A stretch of DNA of 63,603 nt from JBELHR01 sp042091275 (GTDB taxonomy: Bacteria > Bacteroidota > Bacteroidia > Flavobacteriales > Flavobacteriaceae). The stretch spans positions 1 to 63,603 of the forward strand of contig JBELHR010000011.1 of NCBI GenBank assembly GCA_042091275.1, written 5' to 3'. The position numbers and the translations under genes were made by a program. Shown here one piece after another: positions 6,593 to 14,744 of the stretch. Position 1 is the first letter of the stretch; each line of letters begins with the position of its first letter. The notes under the pieces were generated by a model that was not told where the DNA came from, made no database searches, and saw only the letters and a list, made by a program, of their open reading frames with translations.

Positions 6593-6764
6593 TGTTTGGG
6601 TAATCGAGAGAAGAAATGGAACTCCAATTATAGGAGGAACTACAAATTATATTCCTCCTGCTTGTCAAGTTTTTCCTTTCTCGAGACAATTGAACTTTAG
6701 TCTCGTCTTTAGTGGGTTTGTGATGGTTGTTTTTTATGCAAAACACAGGGAAAAGACCTCTTGA
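6525..6764 (+). CDS. Array member 11: mini-copy lacking the helical domain
   Basis: 79 codons from TTG 6525, overlapping the end of member 10 in another frame. The product starts MKFRACIVFHPPPVPPLNG and passes through about 25 residues to PPACQVFPFSRQ. It ends with a hydrophobic helix (FSLVFSGFVMVVFY) and a basic tail (AKHREK). It therefore has the proline run, the last Cys, a PIP-like FPF and the membrane anchor, but not the Trp-containing domain. TCCTAAAA at 6502-6509 resembles the upstream box of the family. It may be an internal-deletion remnant or a real small member; start codon uncertain. Confidence 0.45.
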   Translation: MKFRACIVFHPPPVPPLNGDLSSVWVIERRNGTPIIGGTTNYIPPACQVFPFSRQLNFSLVFSGFVMVVFYAKHREKTS

Positions 6765-6874
6765 GAGTTGTTTTTTAGGATACTTTACCAAAATAATTTT
6801 TGTGCTCTTCAAAAAATGTCGAAATTTGCAAAAAATTTGAGCTAAGTAATTGATGTTCAAATAATTTATAGATT

Positions 6875-8134
6875 ATGACAAAAAACGGAACGATAGAGCT
6901 AATGGCCCCTGCTGGAAATTTTGAATCCATGCAAGCTGCTTTGGACAATGGTGCGGATTCTATATACTTTGGAGTAGAGCAGTTAAATATGAGGGCTAGA
7001 GCCTCCATAAATTTTACTTTGGACGATTTGCAAGAGATTTCAGATCGCTGCTCGGAGAAAGGAGTTCGATCTTATTTGACTCTTAATACTATTGTCTACG
7101 ATCACGATTTATCTATAGTTAAGACGCTTATCAAAAAAGCAAAAGAGGCGAATATTACTGCTGTTATTGCTATGGATCAGGCGGTTATTGCAATTGCTCG
7201 TCAAGAGGGAATGGAAGTTCATATTTCTACCCAAATCAACGTTACAAATATTGAAACGGTTAAGTTTTATGCCATGTTTGCCGACACTTTAGTTCTCAGT
7301 AGAGAGTTGAGTTTGAGACAAGTAAAGCAGATTACAGAGCTTATCGAGAAAGACCAAATTAAGGGGCCTTCAGGGAACTTAGTTGAAATTGAAATATTTG
7401 GTCACGGAGCGCTTTGTATGGCAGTTTCAGGTAAGTGCTACATGAGTTTGCACTCACATAATTCCTCTGCTAATCGTGGGGCTTGTAAGCAAAATTGCCG
7501 AAAAAAATATACGGTAATCGACCAGGATTCTGGTGTTGAAATGGAATTGGACAACGAATATATTATGTCTCCAAAAGATCTTTGTACGATTGACTTTTTG
7601 GATGATATCGCAGACGCAGGAGTTAAAGTTTTGAAGATAGAAGGAAGAGGAAGAGCTCCAGAATACGTTGCAAAAGTTATCAAGTGTTATCGCGAAGCCA
7701 TCGACAGTATTGAAGCGGGAACCTATAGCAAAGAAATAGCTCAGGACAAATGGATGACCGAGCTTCAGAAAGTTTATAATCGAGGTTTTTGGTCTGGATA
7801 TTATTTGGGACAGAAACTTGGAGAATGGAGCAAAGGGACTGGATCTCATGCTACTCAAAAGAAAGTGTACATAGGAAAGGGAATGCACTATTTCCCAAAA
7901 TCCAATATTGGCGAGTTTAAAATTGAAGCTTACGACCTTAAAGTAGGAGACACGATTCTAGTTACTGGCCCTACTACAGGAGCTCAAGAAATGGAAGTTG
8001 GCCAAATGCGAGTTAACGATCTAGATTCGAGTTCTGCATCAAAAGGAGATTTAATAACCCTTCCTTTAGATTTTCGTATTCGTCTTTCTGACAAGCTTTA
8101 CAAAATTGTCAAAACTGAATTTGCTGAAAATTAA
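6875..8134 (+). CDS. U32 family protein, probable tRNA hydroxylation protein TrhP type
   Basis: 419 residues. The U32 signature lies at residues 171-191 (EIFGHGALCMAVSGKCYMS). Cys181, Cys188, Cys204 and Cys237 are placed like the iron-sulfur ligands of U32 proteins such as UbiU and TrhP. Although annotated as collagenase-like peptidases, studied U32 members act in oxygen-independent hydroxylation; TrhP makes 5-hydroxyuridine at the wobble position of tRNA. The next gene, a ferredoxin, overlaps by one base (TAATG), which fits an electron supply to an iron-sulfur enzyme. The substrate is inferred from family length and context; a U32 protein with a different substrate is possible. Confidence 0.8.
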   Translation: MTKNGTIELMAPAGNFESMQAALDNGADSIYFGVEQLNMRARASINFTLDDLQEISDRCSEKGVRSYLTLNTIVYDHDLSIVKTLIKKAKEANITAVIAMDQAVIAIARQEGMEVHISTQINVTNIETVKFYAMFADTLVLSRELSLRQVKQITELIEKDQIKGPSGNLVEIEIFGHGALCMAVSGKCYMSLHSHNSSANRGACKQNCRKKYTVIDQDSGVEMELDNEYIMSPKDLCTIDFLDDIADAGVKVLKIEGRGRAPEYVAKVIKCYREAIDSIEAGTYSKEIAQDKWMTELQKVYNRGFWSGYYLGQKLGEWSKGTGSHATQKKVYIGKGMHYFPKSNIGEFKIEAYDLKVGDTILVTGPTTGAQEMEVGQMRVNDLDSSSASKGDLITLPLDFRIRLSDKLYKIVKTEFAEN

Positions 8135-8364
8135 TGGTAGTTGTAACCCTACAGAGAAACAAATGTATTGGATGCAATTACTGTGTGGAATTAGCACCTG
8201 CTCATTTTCAAATGTCTAAAAAAGACGGTAAATCTGTCCTGCTTAGAAGTGAAGAAAAAAAGGGCTTTTTTACGATAAAATCAAAGGACAACACCATATT
8301 TGAATCCGTGGACAATGCCAAAGAAGCTTGTCCGGTGAATATAATTGAGGCCAAGTTACTCTAG
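8134..8364 (+). CDS. Small ferredoxin, single iron-sulfur cluster
   Basis: 76 residues with Cys11, Cys14 and Cys17 (CIGCNYC) and Cys66 in ACPVNII, the ligand set of a monocluster [4Fe-4S] ferredoxin; the middle is a Lys/Ser-rich insertion of about 45 residues. Start ATG overlaps the stop of the U32 gene, so translation is probably coupled. It is likely the electron donor for the U32 protein. No membrane or signal segment. Confidence 0.88.
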   Translation: MVVVTLQRNKCIGCNYCVELAPAHFQMSKKDGKSVLLRSEEKKGFFTIKSKDNTIFESVDNAKEACPVNIIEAKLL

Positions 8365-8475
8365 AGGCTTTCCCTATTTTTTGTTGTCATTTTTAATTTT
8401 ATCTTTACCAGATTAGAAGAATTTTTATGAATCCACACACTGCGCATAGTTAGCGTGGTGTTAAATATATATTTT

Positions 8476-9825
8476 ATGGGCTGTACAAGTTGCTCAAGTG
8501 GTGGTTCAGGTGTTCCCAGAGGCTGCAAAAGCAATGGGTCATGTTCATCTGGAAGCTGCGATAAACTTCATGTTTTTGACTGGTTGTCTAATATGCAACT
8601 ACCGACAGGACAAGAAGTCTACAATATCGTTGAGGTCCGTTTTAAGAACGGAAGAAAAGTTTACTGTAAGAATACCAACAAGCTCTCTCTAAAAATGGGA
8701 GATGTAATTACTACGGAAGGTTCTCCGGGACACGATGTGGGTACAGTTGCTCTAACAGGAGAACTAGTCAAAATCCAAATGCGCAAAAGAAAGCTCAAAG
8801 AGGATTCTGAGGAAATCAAAAAAGTATATCGAATTTCTACACAAAAGGATATTGATATCTGGCAAGCTGCTAGAGATCGCGAAGTAGAAACACAGAGAAG
8901 AGGAAGAGAAATAATTCAAAACCTCGGACTTAAAATGAAACTCTCCGATGTAGAGTATCAAGGAGACGGAAACAAAGCCACTTTTTATTATACAGCAGAC
9001 GACCGTGTCGATTTTAGGCAGTTAATCCGAGACTTGGCCGGAGCTTTCTCCATTCGAGTGGAGATGAAACAAGTCGGTTTAAGACAGGAAGCTGCGCGAC
9101 TTGGCGGAGTTGGTTCTTGTGGAAGAGAATTGTGCTGTTCTACGTGGCTGACGGACTTTAGAAAAGTAAATACTGCTGCAGCTCGTTACCAACAACTAGC
9201 TCTAAACCCGCAAAAGCTTTCTGGACAATGCGGTAAATTGAAATGCTGTTTAAACTTTGAATTGGACACCTATCTCGATGCCTTAAATGAGTTTCCAAAA
9301 ACGGATCAGTGGTTGCAAACAGAAAAGGGCCCCGCAACTTATATCAAAATGGACATCTTTAAAGGTCTGTTGTGGTATACCTATAAAGAAGAGCGAGGGA
9401 AATGGTTTACTTTGACCGTGGAGCAAGTTCACGAGATTCAAGACATCAACAAGTCTGGAAAAAAAATCGCTGGATTAGAGGATTACGAGGCGGAGCTAAT
9501 TGAAACGGCACCTCCGATTGATTTTGAAAATGTTGTAGGCCAAGATAGTCTTACTCGTTTTGACAAACCGAAGCAATCCAATAGAAAGCGCCGCAGAAAA
9601 TCAGGTGGCAACCAGAATCAGAATTCTGGTAAAAAACAAACCACAAACAAAACTGGAAACAAGCCAGCTAGCAAAGGAAACAACAACAACAAGAATAGAC
9701 AAACTGCAAAAAAACCTGCCGAAAAGGGAGGTAAAGTAGTTGCTTCGGATCAAAAAACCAACACCAAAAAACCTCAAAATAAGAGGAGGAGACCACCGAG
9801 AAACAAACCAAAGACCAATGAATAG
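8476..9825 (+). CDS. ricT: RicT/PSP1-domain protein
   Basis: 449 residues from ATG 8476 (MGCTSCSS); the longer frame from GTG 8455 has no support, and this Cys-rich start is typical of flavobacterial homologues. A PSP1 domain occupies about 90-280 with the Cys-rich core GSCGRELCCSTW and GQCGKLKCCLNF. The C-terminal 80 residues are a Lys/Asn/Gly-rich disordered tail. In Bacillus RicT (YaaT) forms an iron-sulfur complex with RicA and RicF that affects RNA processing; in Bacteroidota the role is not settled. It is the first gene of the ricT-gldH-PBP1A cluster; gldH starts inside its last codons. Confidence 0.88.
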   Translation: MGCTSCSSGGSGVPRGCKSNGSCSSGSCDKLHVFDWLSNMQLPTGQEVYNIVEVRFKNGRKVYCKNTNKLSLKMGDVITTEGSPGHDVGTVALTGELVKIQMRKRKLKEDSEEIKKVYRISTQKDIDIWQAARDREVETQRRGREIIQNLGLKMKLSDVEYQGDGNKATFYYTADDRVDFRQLIRDLAGAFSIRVEMKQVGLRQEAARLGGVGSCGRELCCSTWLTDFRKVNTAAARYQQLALNPQKLSGQCGKLKCCLNFELDTYLDALNEFPKTDQWLQTEKGPATYIKMDIFKGLLWYTYKEERGKWFTLTVEQVHEIQDINKSGKKIAGLEDYEAELIETAPPIDFENVVGQDSLTRFDKPKQSNRKRRRKSGGNQNQNSGKKQTTNKTGNKPASKGNNNNKNRQTAKKPAEKGGKVVASDQKTNTKKPQNKRRRPPRNKPKTNE

Positions 9826-10297
9826 AATACTGCTAGTCTTACTTTTGGGAATTTCCGTTTCCTGTGTTCCGGGTGAGGGTTTTAGCGAGCAAATCGATTT
9901 CAAGGGAGAGTCTTGGCCAACAGATAGGCCTGCTGTTTTTAATTTAACTGTAGAAGACACCATCTCTAGAAACGATGTTTTTATCAATATTAGAAATAAC
10001 AACGATTATCCTTTCTCTAATATCTTTTTAATCTCCGCTATTGATTTTCCTGCTGGAAATCGTATAATAGATACCTTGGAGTACGAAATGGCAGACAAAA
10101 GAGGAAATTGGCTCGGTTCTGGTATTACAGATCTCAAAGAGTCTAAACTTTTTCTAAAAAAAGGAGTAGTCTTTCCAGACAAAGGGTCTTATAGAATTGA
10201 AATTAGACAAGCAGTTAGAAATTTGGGAGATACGCAGCCCTTGGAGAACCTTCCCGGAATTGTGGGGGTCGGAGTTAGTGTAGAGTCCCTGAAATAA
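9818..10297 (+). CDS. gldH: Gliding motility lipoprotein GldH
   Basis: 160 residues from ATG 9818, overlapping ricT by 8 nt. A lipoprotein signal (MNRILLVLLLGISVSC) is followed by a beta-rich domain typical of GldH (IDFKGESWPTDRPAVF; NDYPFSNIFLIS; PGIVGVGVSVE). GldH is an outer-membrane-associated lipoprotein required for gliding in Flavobacterium johnsoniae. The order ricT, gldH, PBP1A is conserved in flavobacteria, which supports the call. The longer frame from 9740 would bury the lipobox and is rejected. Confidence 0.88.
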   Translation: MNRILLVLLLGISVSCVPGEGFSEQIDFKGESWPTDRPAVFNLTVEDTISRNDVFINIRNNNDYPFSNIFLISAIDFPAGNRIIDTLEYEMADKRGNWLGSGITDLKESKLFLKKGVVFPDKGSYRIEIRQAVRNLGDTQPLENLPGIVGVGVSVESLK

Positions 10298-10312
10298 TAT
10301 ATTTAATACGAG

Positions 10313-12604
10313 ATGAAGAACACAGAAAAGAAAGCTAGTTTTAAAAAATACTTGATCATTCTATGGAGTTTGGTCTTTTTTGGACTGCTCTCTGTTGTCG
10401 TTATTTTTAAATTGGTGGCAATGGGTGCCTTTGGCCCACTTCCGACCTTCGAAGAGCTCGAAAATCCAGAAAGTTTATTTGCTACAGAAATTATCTCTGC
10501 GGATGGGGTTACTCTCGGAAAGTTTTTTAAGGAAAACAGAACTCCTGTAGAATTTGAGGATCTACCTCAGAATCTTGTTGATGCACTAGTTTCAACAGAG
10601 GACGTACGCTATTTTGAACATTATGGTATAGACTTTAGAAGTTTTGCTCGTGCTCTTGCTGCCATGGGAGCAGACGGAGGAGGATCCACAATAACCCAGC
10701 AATTAGCCAAATTACTTTTTCATGGAGAAGGAGATAAACAAACCTCCAAACGAGTGATTCAAAAACTTAAAGAATGGGTAATATCTGTCGAGCTTGAGCG
10801 TCAATACACCAAGGAGGAAATCATGGTCATGTACCTGAACAAAATGGGCTTTCTTTTCCAATCTACAGGTATTCGCTCCGCATCTAGAATTTATTTTGGT
10901 AAAGAGCCTAAGGAACTCAAGATAGAGGAGTCTGCTGTTTTGGTGGCGATGCTAAAAAACCCACGACAGTATAACCCTAAAAGAGAGATTTCCAAAAACA
11001 AATCGTTAAAACGAAGAAATGTAGTTCTGTCTCAATTGGCCAAATACGGTAAGATTTCAGAACAGACCAAGGATTCCCTGCAAGCACTACCAATCACTTT
11101 AGATTTTTCTCCAGAGGGACATAATGACGGTATGGCTACCTATTTCAGGGAGTATTTAAGAGCCTATATGAAGCAATGGGTCGAGACAAATTCCAAACCA
11201 GATGGAAGTAAATACGACTTATATCGCGATGGTCTCAAGATTCATGTTACCATAGACTCCAGGTTGCAGACCTATGCAGAGGAAGCTGTGGATGAGCACA
11301 TTAAAAACTTACAGCGAGCATTTTTCTTAGATCAAAGATATAACCCTACTAAGCCTTTCTATGACTTGAGAAAAGGAGAGATTGACACTTTGCTAATGAG
11401 TGCAATGAAACAAACCCAAAGGTATCGAGGTCTTAAAAAATCGGATAAAAGTCAAAAGGAGATTAGAGAGAATTTTAGGACTCCGGTTCCTATGACTTTG
11501 TATTCTTATAAAGGAGAGATAGACACTATTTTGAGCCCAATGGACTCAATTCGTTACACTAAATCTTTGTTGCATACAGGTCTTTTGTCTATTGAGCCGC
11601 AAACGGGTCAAGTCAAAGCTTGGGTAGGTGGAATAAACCACAAATATTTTAAATACGATCACGTAAAACAGGGAGCTAGACAGGTTGGTTCTACGTTTAA
11701 GCCTTTTGTATACGCAGCGGCTATAAACCAACTCAAACTTTCTCCGTGCCTTAAATACCCTGACACAAAATATACCATACCTGCCGGTGATCTAGGCCTT
11801 TTAGAGTCGTGGACTCCAAAAAACTCAGGAGACTCTTATGGTGGTATGATAACCTTAAAGGAAGGTCTAGCAAATTCCAAAAATGTAATTACAGCAAGAC
11901 TTATGCATCAAGTAGGTCCGCGTGCCGTGGTCAAGCTAGCGAATGAAGCGGGAATTACGGCTAAAATAGATCCTTATCCATCCATTGCCTTGGGGACTCC
12001 AGATATTACGCTTTACGATATGGTAAGTGCTTATTCTACATTTGCTAACGGAGGATTGCATGTTAGTCCTGTGTTTATTGCCCGAATCGAAGACAAAAAC
12101 GGAACCCTAATCGAAGAGTTTGTTCCAAAGACAAGAGAGGTCCTCTCGGAGGAAAGTGCCTATGTCGTTTTAGAACTTTTAAAAGGAGTTACCCAGTCGG
12201 GGTCTGGAATAAGGTTGAGAACACAAGGGGGGGTATATCCATACGACGCCTCAACAGGCTATCCTTATCAATTCAAAAACCCAATTGCAGGAAAAACAGG
12301 AACTACACAAAACCAGTCCGATGGTTGGTTTATGGGAGTGGTACCGAATCTAGCTACTGGAGTATGGACTGGAGCTGACGATAGATCCGTTCACTTTAAA
12401 GGAGTTGCCCTGGGTCAAGGAGCGAGTATGAGTCTTCCTACATGGGCCCTTTATATGAAAAAAGTTTATGCCGATTCCACTTTAAACGTGAGTAGAGAAG
12501 ATTTTATCAGACCAGAAAATGTGACTATTGAAACGGACTGTAACAAGTTGATTCTCGATGAATTGGGAGACCCTATTTCTGAAGAAAGCGAAGAAGAATT
12601 CTAA
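10313..12604 (+). CDS. mrcA: Class A penicillin-binding protein 1A (glycosyltransferase and transpeptidase)
   Basis: 763 residues. One membrane anchor at 13-33, then the GT51 glycosyltransferase with EDVRYFEHYG (Glu96 catalytic) and GGGSTITQQLAK. The C-terminal transpeptidase has the SxxK motif in GSTFKPF (about 460), SKN (about 520) and KTGTTQNQSDGW (about 660). It polymerises lipid II and cross-links peptidoglycan in the periplasm. Full length and all motifs present, so active. It is 15 nt after gldH and 12 nt before scoA, and is likely co-transcribed. Confidence 0.95.
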   Translation: MKNTEKKASFKKYLIILWSLVFFGLLSVVVIFKLVAMGAFGPLPTFEELENPESLFATEIISADGVTLGKFFKENRTPVEFEDLPQNLVDALVSTEDVRYFEHYGIDFRSFARALAAMGADGGGSTITQQLAKLLFHGEGDKQTSKRVIQKLKEWVISVELERQYTKEEIMVMYLNKMGFLFQSTGIRSASRIYFGKEPKELKIEESAVLVAMLKNPRQYNPKREISKNKSLKRRNVVLSQLAKYGKISEQTKDSLQALPITLDFSPEGHNDGMATYFREYLRAYMKQWVETNSKPDGSKYDLYRDGLKIHVTIDSRLQTYAEEAVDEHIKNLQRAFFLDQRYNPTKPFYDLRKGEIDTLLMSAMKQTQRYRGLKKSDKSQKEIRENFRTPVPMTLYSYKGEIDTILSPMDSIRYTKSLLHTGLLSIEPQTGQVKAWVGGINHKYFKYDHVKQGARQVGSTFKPFVYAAAINQLKLSPCLKYPDTKYTIPAGDLGLLESWTPKNSGDSYGGMITLKEGLANSKNVITARLMHQVGPRAVVKLANEAGITAKIDPYPSIALGTPDITLYDMVSAYSTFANGGLHVSPVFIARIEDKNGTLIEEFVPKTREVLSEESAYVVLELLKGVTQSGSGIRLRTQGGVYPYDASTGYPYQFKNPIAGKTGTTQNQSDGWFMGVVPNLATGVWTGADDRSVHFKGVALGQGASMSLPTWALYMKKVYADSTLNVSREDFIRPENVTIETDCNKLILDELGDPISEESEEEF

Positions 12605-12616
12605 ACTAAAATAAAA

Positions 12617-13318
12617 ATGATTAATAAAACTGTTGACAATGTACAGCAAGCCCTCGAGGGTATAAAAAGTGGTATGACCTTGATGGTCGGAGGCTTTGGA
12701 CTTTGCGGTATACCGGAAAATAGCATCCGAGAGATGGTGCGTTTGGGAATTACAGATTTGACTTGTATTTCAAACAATGCAGGAGTGGATGATTTTGGAT
12801 TGGGCTTTTTACTAAAGGCTAAGCAAATAAAAAAGATGATTGCCTCATATGTCGGAGAAAACGATGAGTTTGAGAGACAAATGCTAAGTGGTGAATTAGA
12901 TGTAGACCTGATACCACAGGGAACTTTGGCAGAACGCTGTCGAGCGGCTGGAGCTGGAATTCCTGCATTTTTTACACCTGCAGGTTACGGAACTGAAGTA
13001 GCTGAAGGAAAGGAAACGCGCGAATTTGACGGTAAGATGTATATTATGGAAGAGGCTTTCAAGGCGGACTTTGCCTTGGTCAAAGCATGGAAAGGAGATA
13101 CAGCAGGTAATCTAATCTTTAAAGGAACTGCGAGAAACTTTAACCCTATGATGGCTATGGCAGGTAAAATCACCGTAGCTGAGGTTGAGGAGTTAGTGCC
13201 AGCAGGAGAGCTAGACCCAAATCAAATTCATACTTCTGGGATTTTCGTTCAACGTATATTTCAAGGTAAGGACTACGAAAAGAGAATTGAGCAAAGAACC
13301 GTAAGAACAAAAGAATAA
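12617..13318 (+). CDS. scoA: 3-oxoacid CoA-transferase subunit A
   Basis: 233 residues, the normal length of subunit A of succinyl-CoA:3-ketoacid CoA-transferase. The Gly-rich N-terminal region (GGFGLCGIPENSI) and the segment RAAGAGIPAFFTPAGYGT are typical. With subunit B it activates acetoacetate using succinyl-CoA in the cytoplasm, serving ketone-body and polyhydroxybutyrate-type catabolism. Subunit B begins 2 nt after the stop. Confidence 0.93.
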   Translation: MINKTVDNVQQALEGIKSGMTLMVGGFGLCGIPENSIREMVRLGITDLTCISNNAGVDDFGLGFLLKAKQIKKMIASYVGENDEFERQMLSGELDVDLIPQGTLAERCRAAGAGIPAFFTPAGYGTEVAEGKETREFDGKMYIMEEAFKADFALVKAWKGDTAGNLIFKGTARNFNPMMAMAGKITVAEVEELVPAGELDPNQIHTSGIFVQRIFQGKDYEKRIEQRTVRTKE

Positions 13319-13320
13319 TT

Positions 13321-13980
13321 ATGGCTGGATTAGATAAAAACGGAATTGCGCAGCGCATCGCGCAAGAACTACAAGACAAATGGTATGTCAATCTAGGAAT
13401 TGGTATTCCTACTTTGGTTGCGAATTATATTCCAGAGGGAATTGAAGTTGAATTTCAATCGGAAAACGGATTGTTGGGAATGGGACCATTTCCATTTGAA
13501 GGAGAAGAGGATGCGGATCTGATTAATGCCGGAAAACAGACGGTTACTTGTTTGGACGGAGCCTCTATATTTGATTCGGCAACCAGTTTTGGAATGATCA
13601 GAGGGCAGCACGTTCAATTAACCGTTTTAGGAGCTATGGAAGTCGCTGAAAACGGAGATATTGCAAATTGGAAAATACCAGGACGTTTGGTCAAAGGTAT
13701 GGGTGGGGCTATGGACTTAGTAGCTTCTGCCGAAAACATAATCGTTGCCATGATGCACACCAATAAAAAAGGAGAATCTAAAATTCTCAAGAGATGCAGT
13801 TTGCCTCTTACAGGGGTAAATTGTGTAAAAAAGGTAGTTACAAATTTAGCAGTACTCGAATTGACTTCGGATGGATTTAAACTACTCGAAAGAGCTCCTG
13901 GAGTAAGCGTGGATGAAATTATTGCTGCTACAGAGGGGAATCTTGTTATCGATGGGGATATTCCTGAAATGCGTTTGTAA
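13321..13980 (+). CDS. scoB: 3-oxoacid CoA-transferase subunit B
   Basis: 219 residues. The motif QSENGLLGMGP carries the catalytic Glu that forms the enzyme-CoA thioester. NLGIGIPTLVANYIP and GAMDLVASA are family features. It pairs with the preceding subunit A. The next gene's ATG follows the stop codon with no gap. Confidence 0.94.
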   Translation: MAGLDKNGIAQRIAQELQDKWYVNLGIGIPTLVANYIPEGIEVEFQSENGLLGMGPFPFEGEEDADLINAGKQTVTCLDGASIFDSATSFGMIRGQHVQLTVLGAMEVAENGDIANWKIPGRLVKGMGGAMDLVASAENIIVAMMHTNKKGESKILKRCSLPLTGVNCVKKVVTNLAVLELTSDGFKLLERAPGVSVDEIIAATEGNLVIDGDIPEMRL

Positions 13981-14742
13981 ATGAAGATACTTTCTTATAA
14001 TGTAAATGGTATACGGGCCGCAATTAAAAAGGGCTTTGTAGAGTGGTTAGAAGCAGCGGATCCAGATATTTTGTGTATCCAAGAAACCAAAGCTCAGCCC
14101 GATCAAATTGACAGTGCTGCCTTTGAAGCCTTAGGGTATCATTGCTATTGGTTTTCTGCTCAAAAGAAAGGCTATAGCGGCGTAGGGATTTTAAGCAAAA
14201 TCAAACCCAATCACGTAGAGTACGGAACGGGAATTGAAAGCATGGATTTTGAGGGTCGCAATATTCGCTTGGACTATGACGAGTTCAGTGTGATGAGTTT
14301 GTATTTGCCTTCGGGAACCAACTCGGATCGCTTGTCTTTTAAGCTAAACTTTATGGAAGAGTTTTTGCTCTACGCAAACGAATTAAAGGAGTCTTTTCCC
14401 AAATTAGTTATCTGTGGAGATTATAATATTTGCCATGAAGAAATAGATATTCACAACCCCAAGCAAAACAAAAACACCTCTGGTTTTCTGCCGGTAGAAA
14501 GGGACTGGTTGTCTCGCTTTATCGATAGTGGTTTTGTGGATAGTTTTAGGCTTTTAGTAAAAGAGCCTCACCATTACAGCTGGTGGTCTTACCGCGCAAA
14601 TGCTAGAAATAATAATAAAGGGTGGAGAATTGACTACAATATGGTCAGCGAAGAACTCGCGAGTCATATTACGAGATCTTTTATCTTACCCGAAGCTAAA
14701 CACTCCGATCACTGTCCAGTTGGTTTTGAAATGAATATTTGA
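13981..14742 (+). CDS. xth: Exodeoxyribonuclease III
   Basis: 253 residues of the endonuclease/exonuclease/phosphatase fold. Visible active-site motifs are SYNVNGIRA, IQETKAQ (metal-binding Glu), CGDYNICH, and the C-terminal SDHCPVGFEM (Asp-His pair). It repairs abasic sites and 3' blocked ends in DNA. It starts directly after scoB and its stop overlaps the upstream region of the lytic transglycosylase gene, so it is in the same transcript. Confidence 0.95.
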   Translation: MKILSYNVNGIRAAIKKGFVEWLEAADPDILCIQETKAQPDQIDSAAFEALGYHCYWFSAQKKGYSGVGILSKIKPNHVEYGTGIESMDFEGRNIRLDYDEFSVMSLYLPSGTNSDRLSFKLNFMEEFLLYANELKESFPKLVICGDYNICHEEIDIHNPKQNKNTSGFLPVERDWLSRFIDSGFVDSFRLLVKEPHHYSWWSYRANARNNNKGWRIDYNMVSEELASHITRSFILPEAKHSDHCPVGFEMNI

Positions 14743-14744
14743 AG

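Noticed and set aside
2..6764. Tandem repeats of the array considered as a CRISPR, integron cassette array or simple DNA repeat
   Set aside because: The units are diverged coding sequences of 480-560 nt with their own starts. No short identical repeats with unique spacers, no attC-like palindromes and no integrase or cas genes.
6381..6764. Full 127-codon frame including the upstream part
   Set aside because: The first 48 codons are the shadow of member 10. Only the part from TTG 6525 has family features, so the shorter gene was kept.
6875..8134. Calling the U32 protein a collagenase
   Set aside because: The family name is historical; conserved Cys ligands and a coupled ferredoxin favour an iron-sulfur hydroxylation role.
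9601..10002. Minus-strand 133-codon frame across ricT and gldH
   Set aside because: It is antisense to the Lys/Asn-rich tail of ricT and the gldH signal region; both + genes are well supported.
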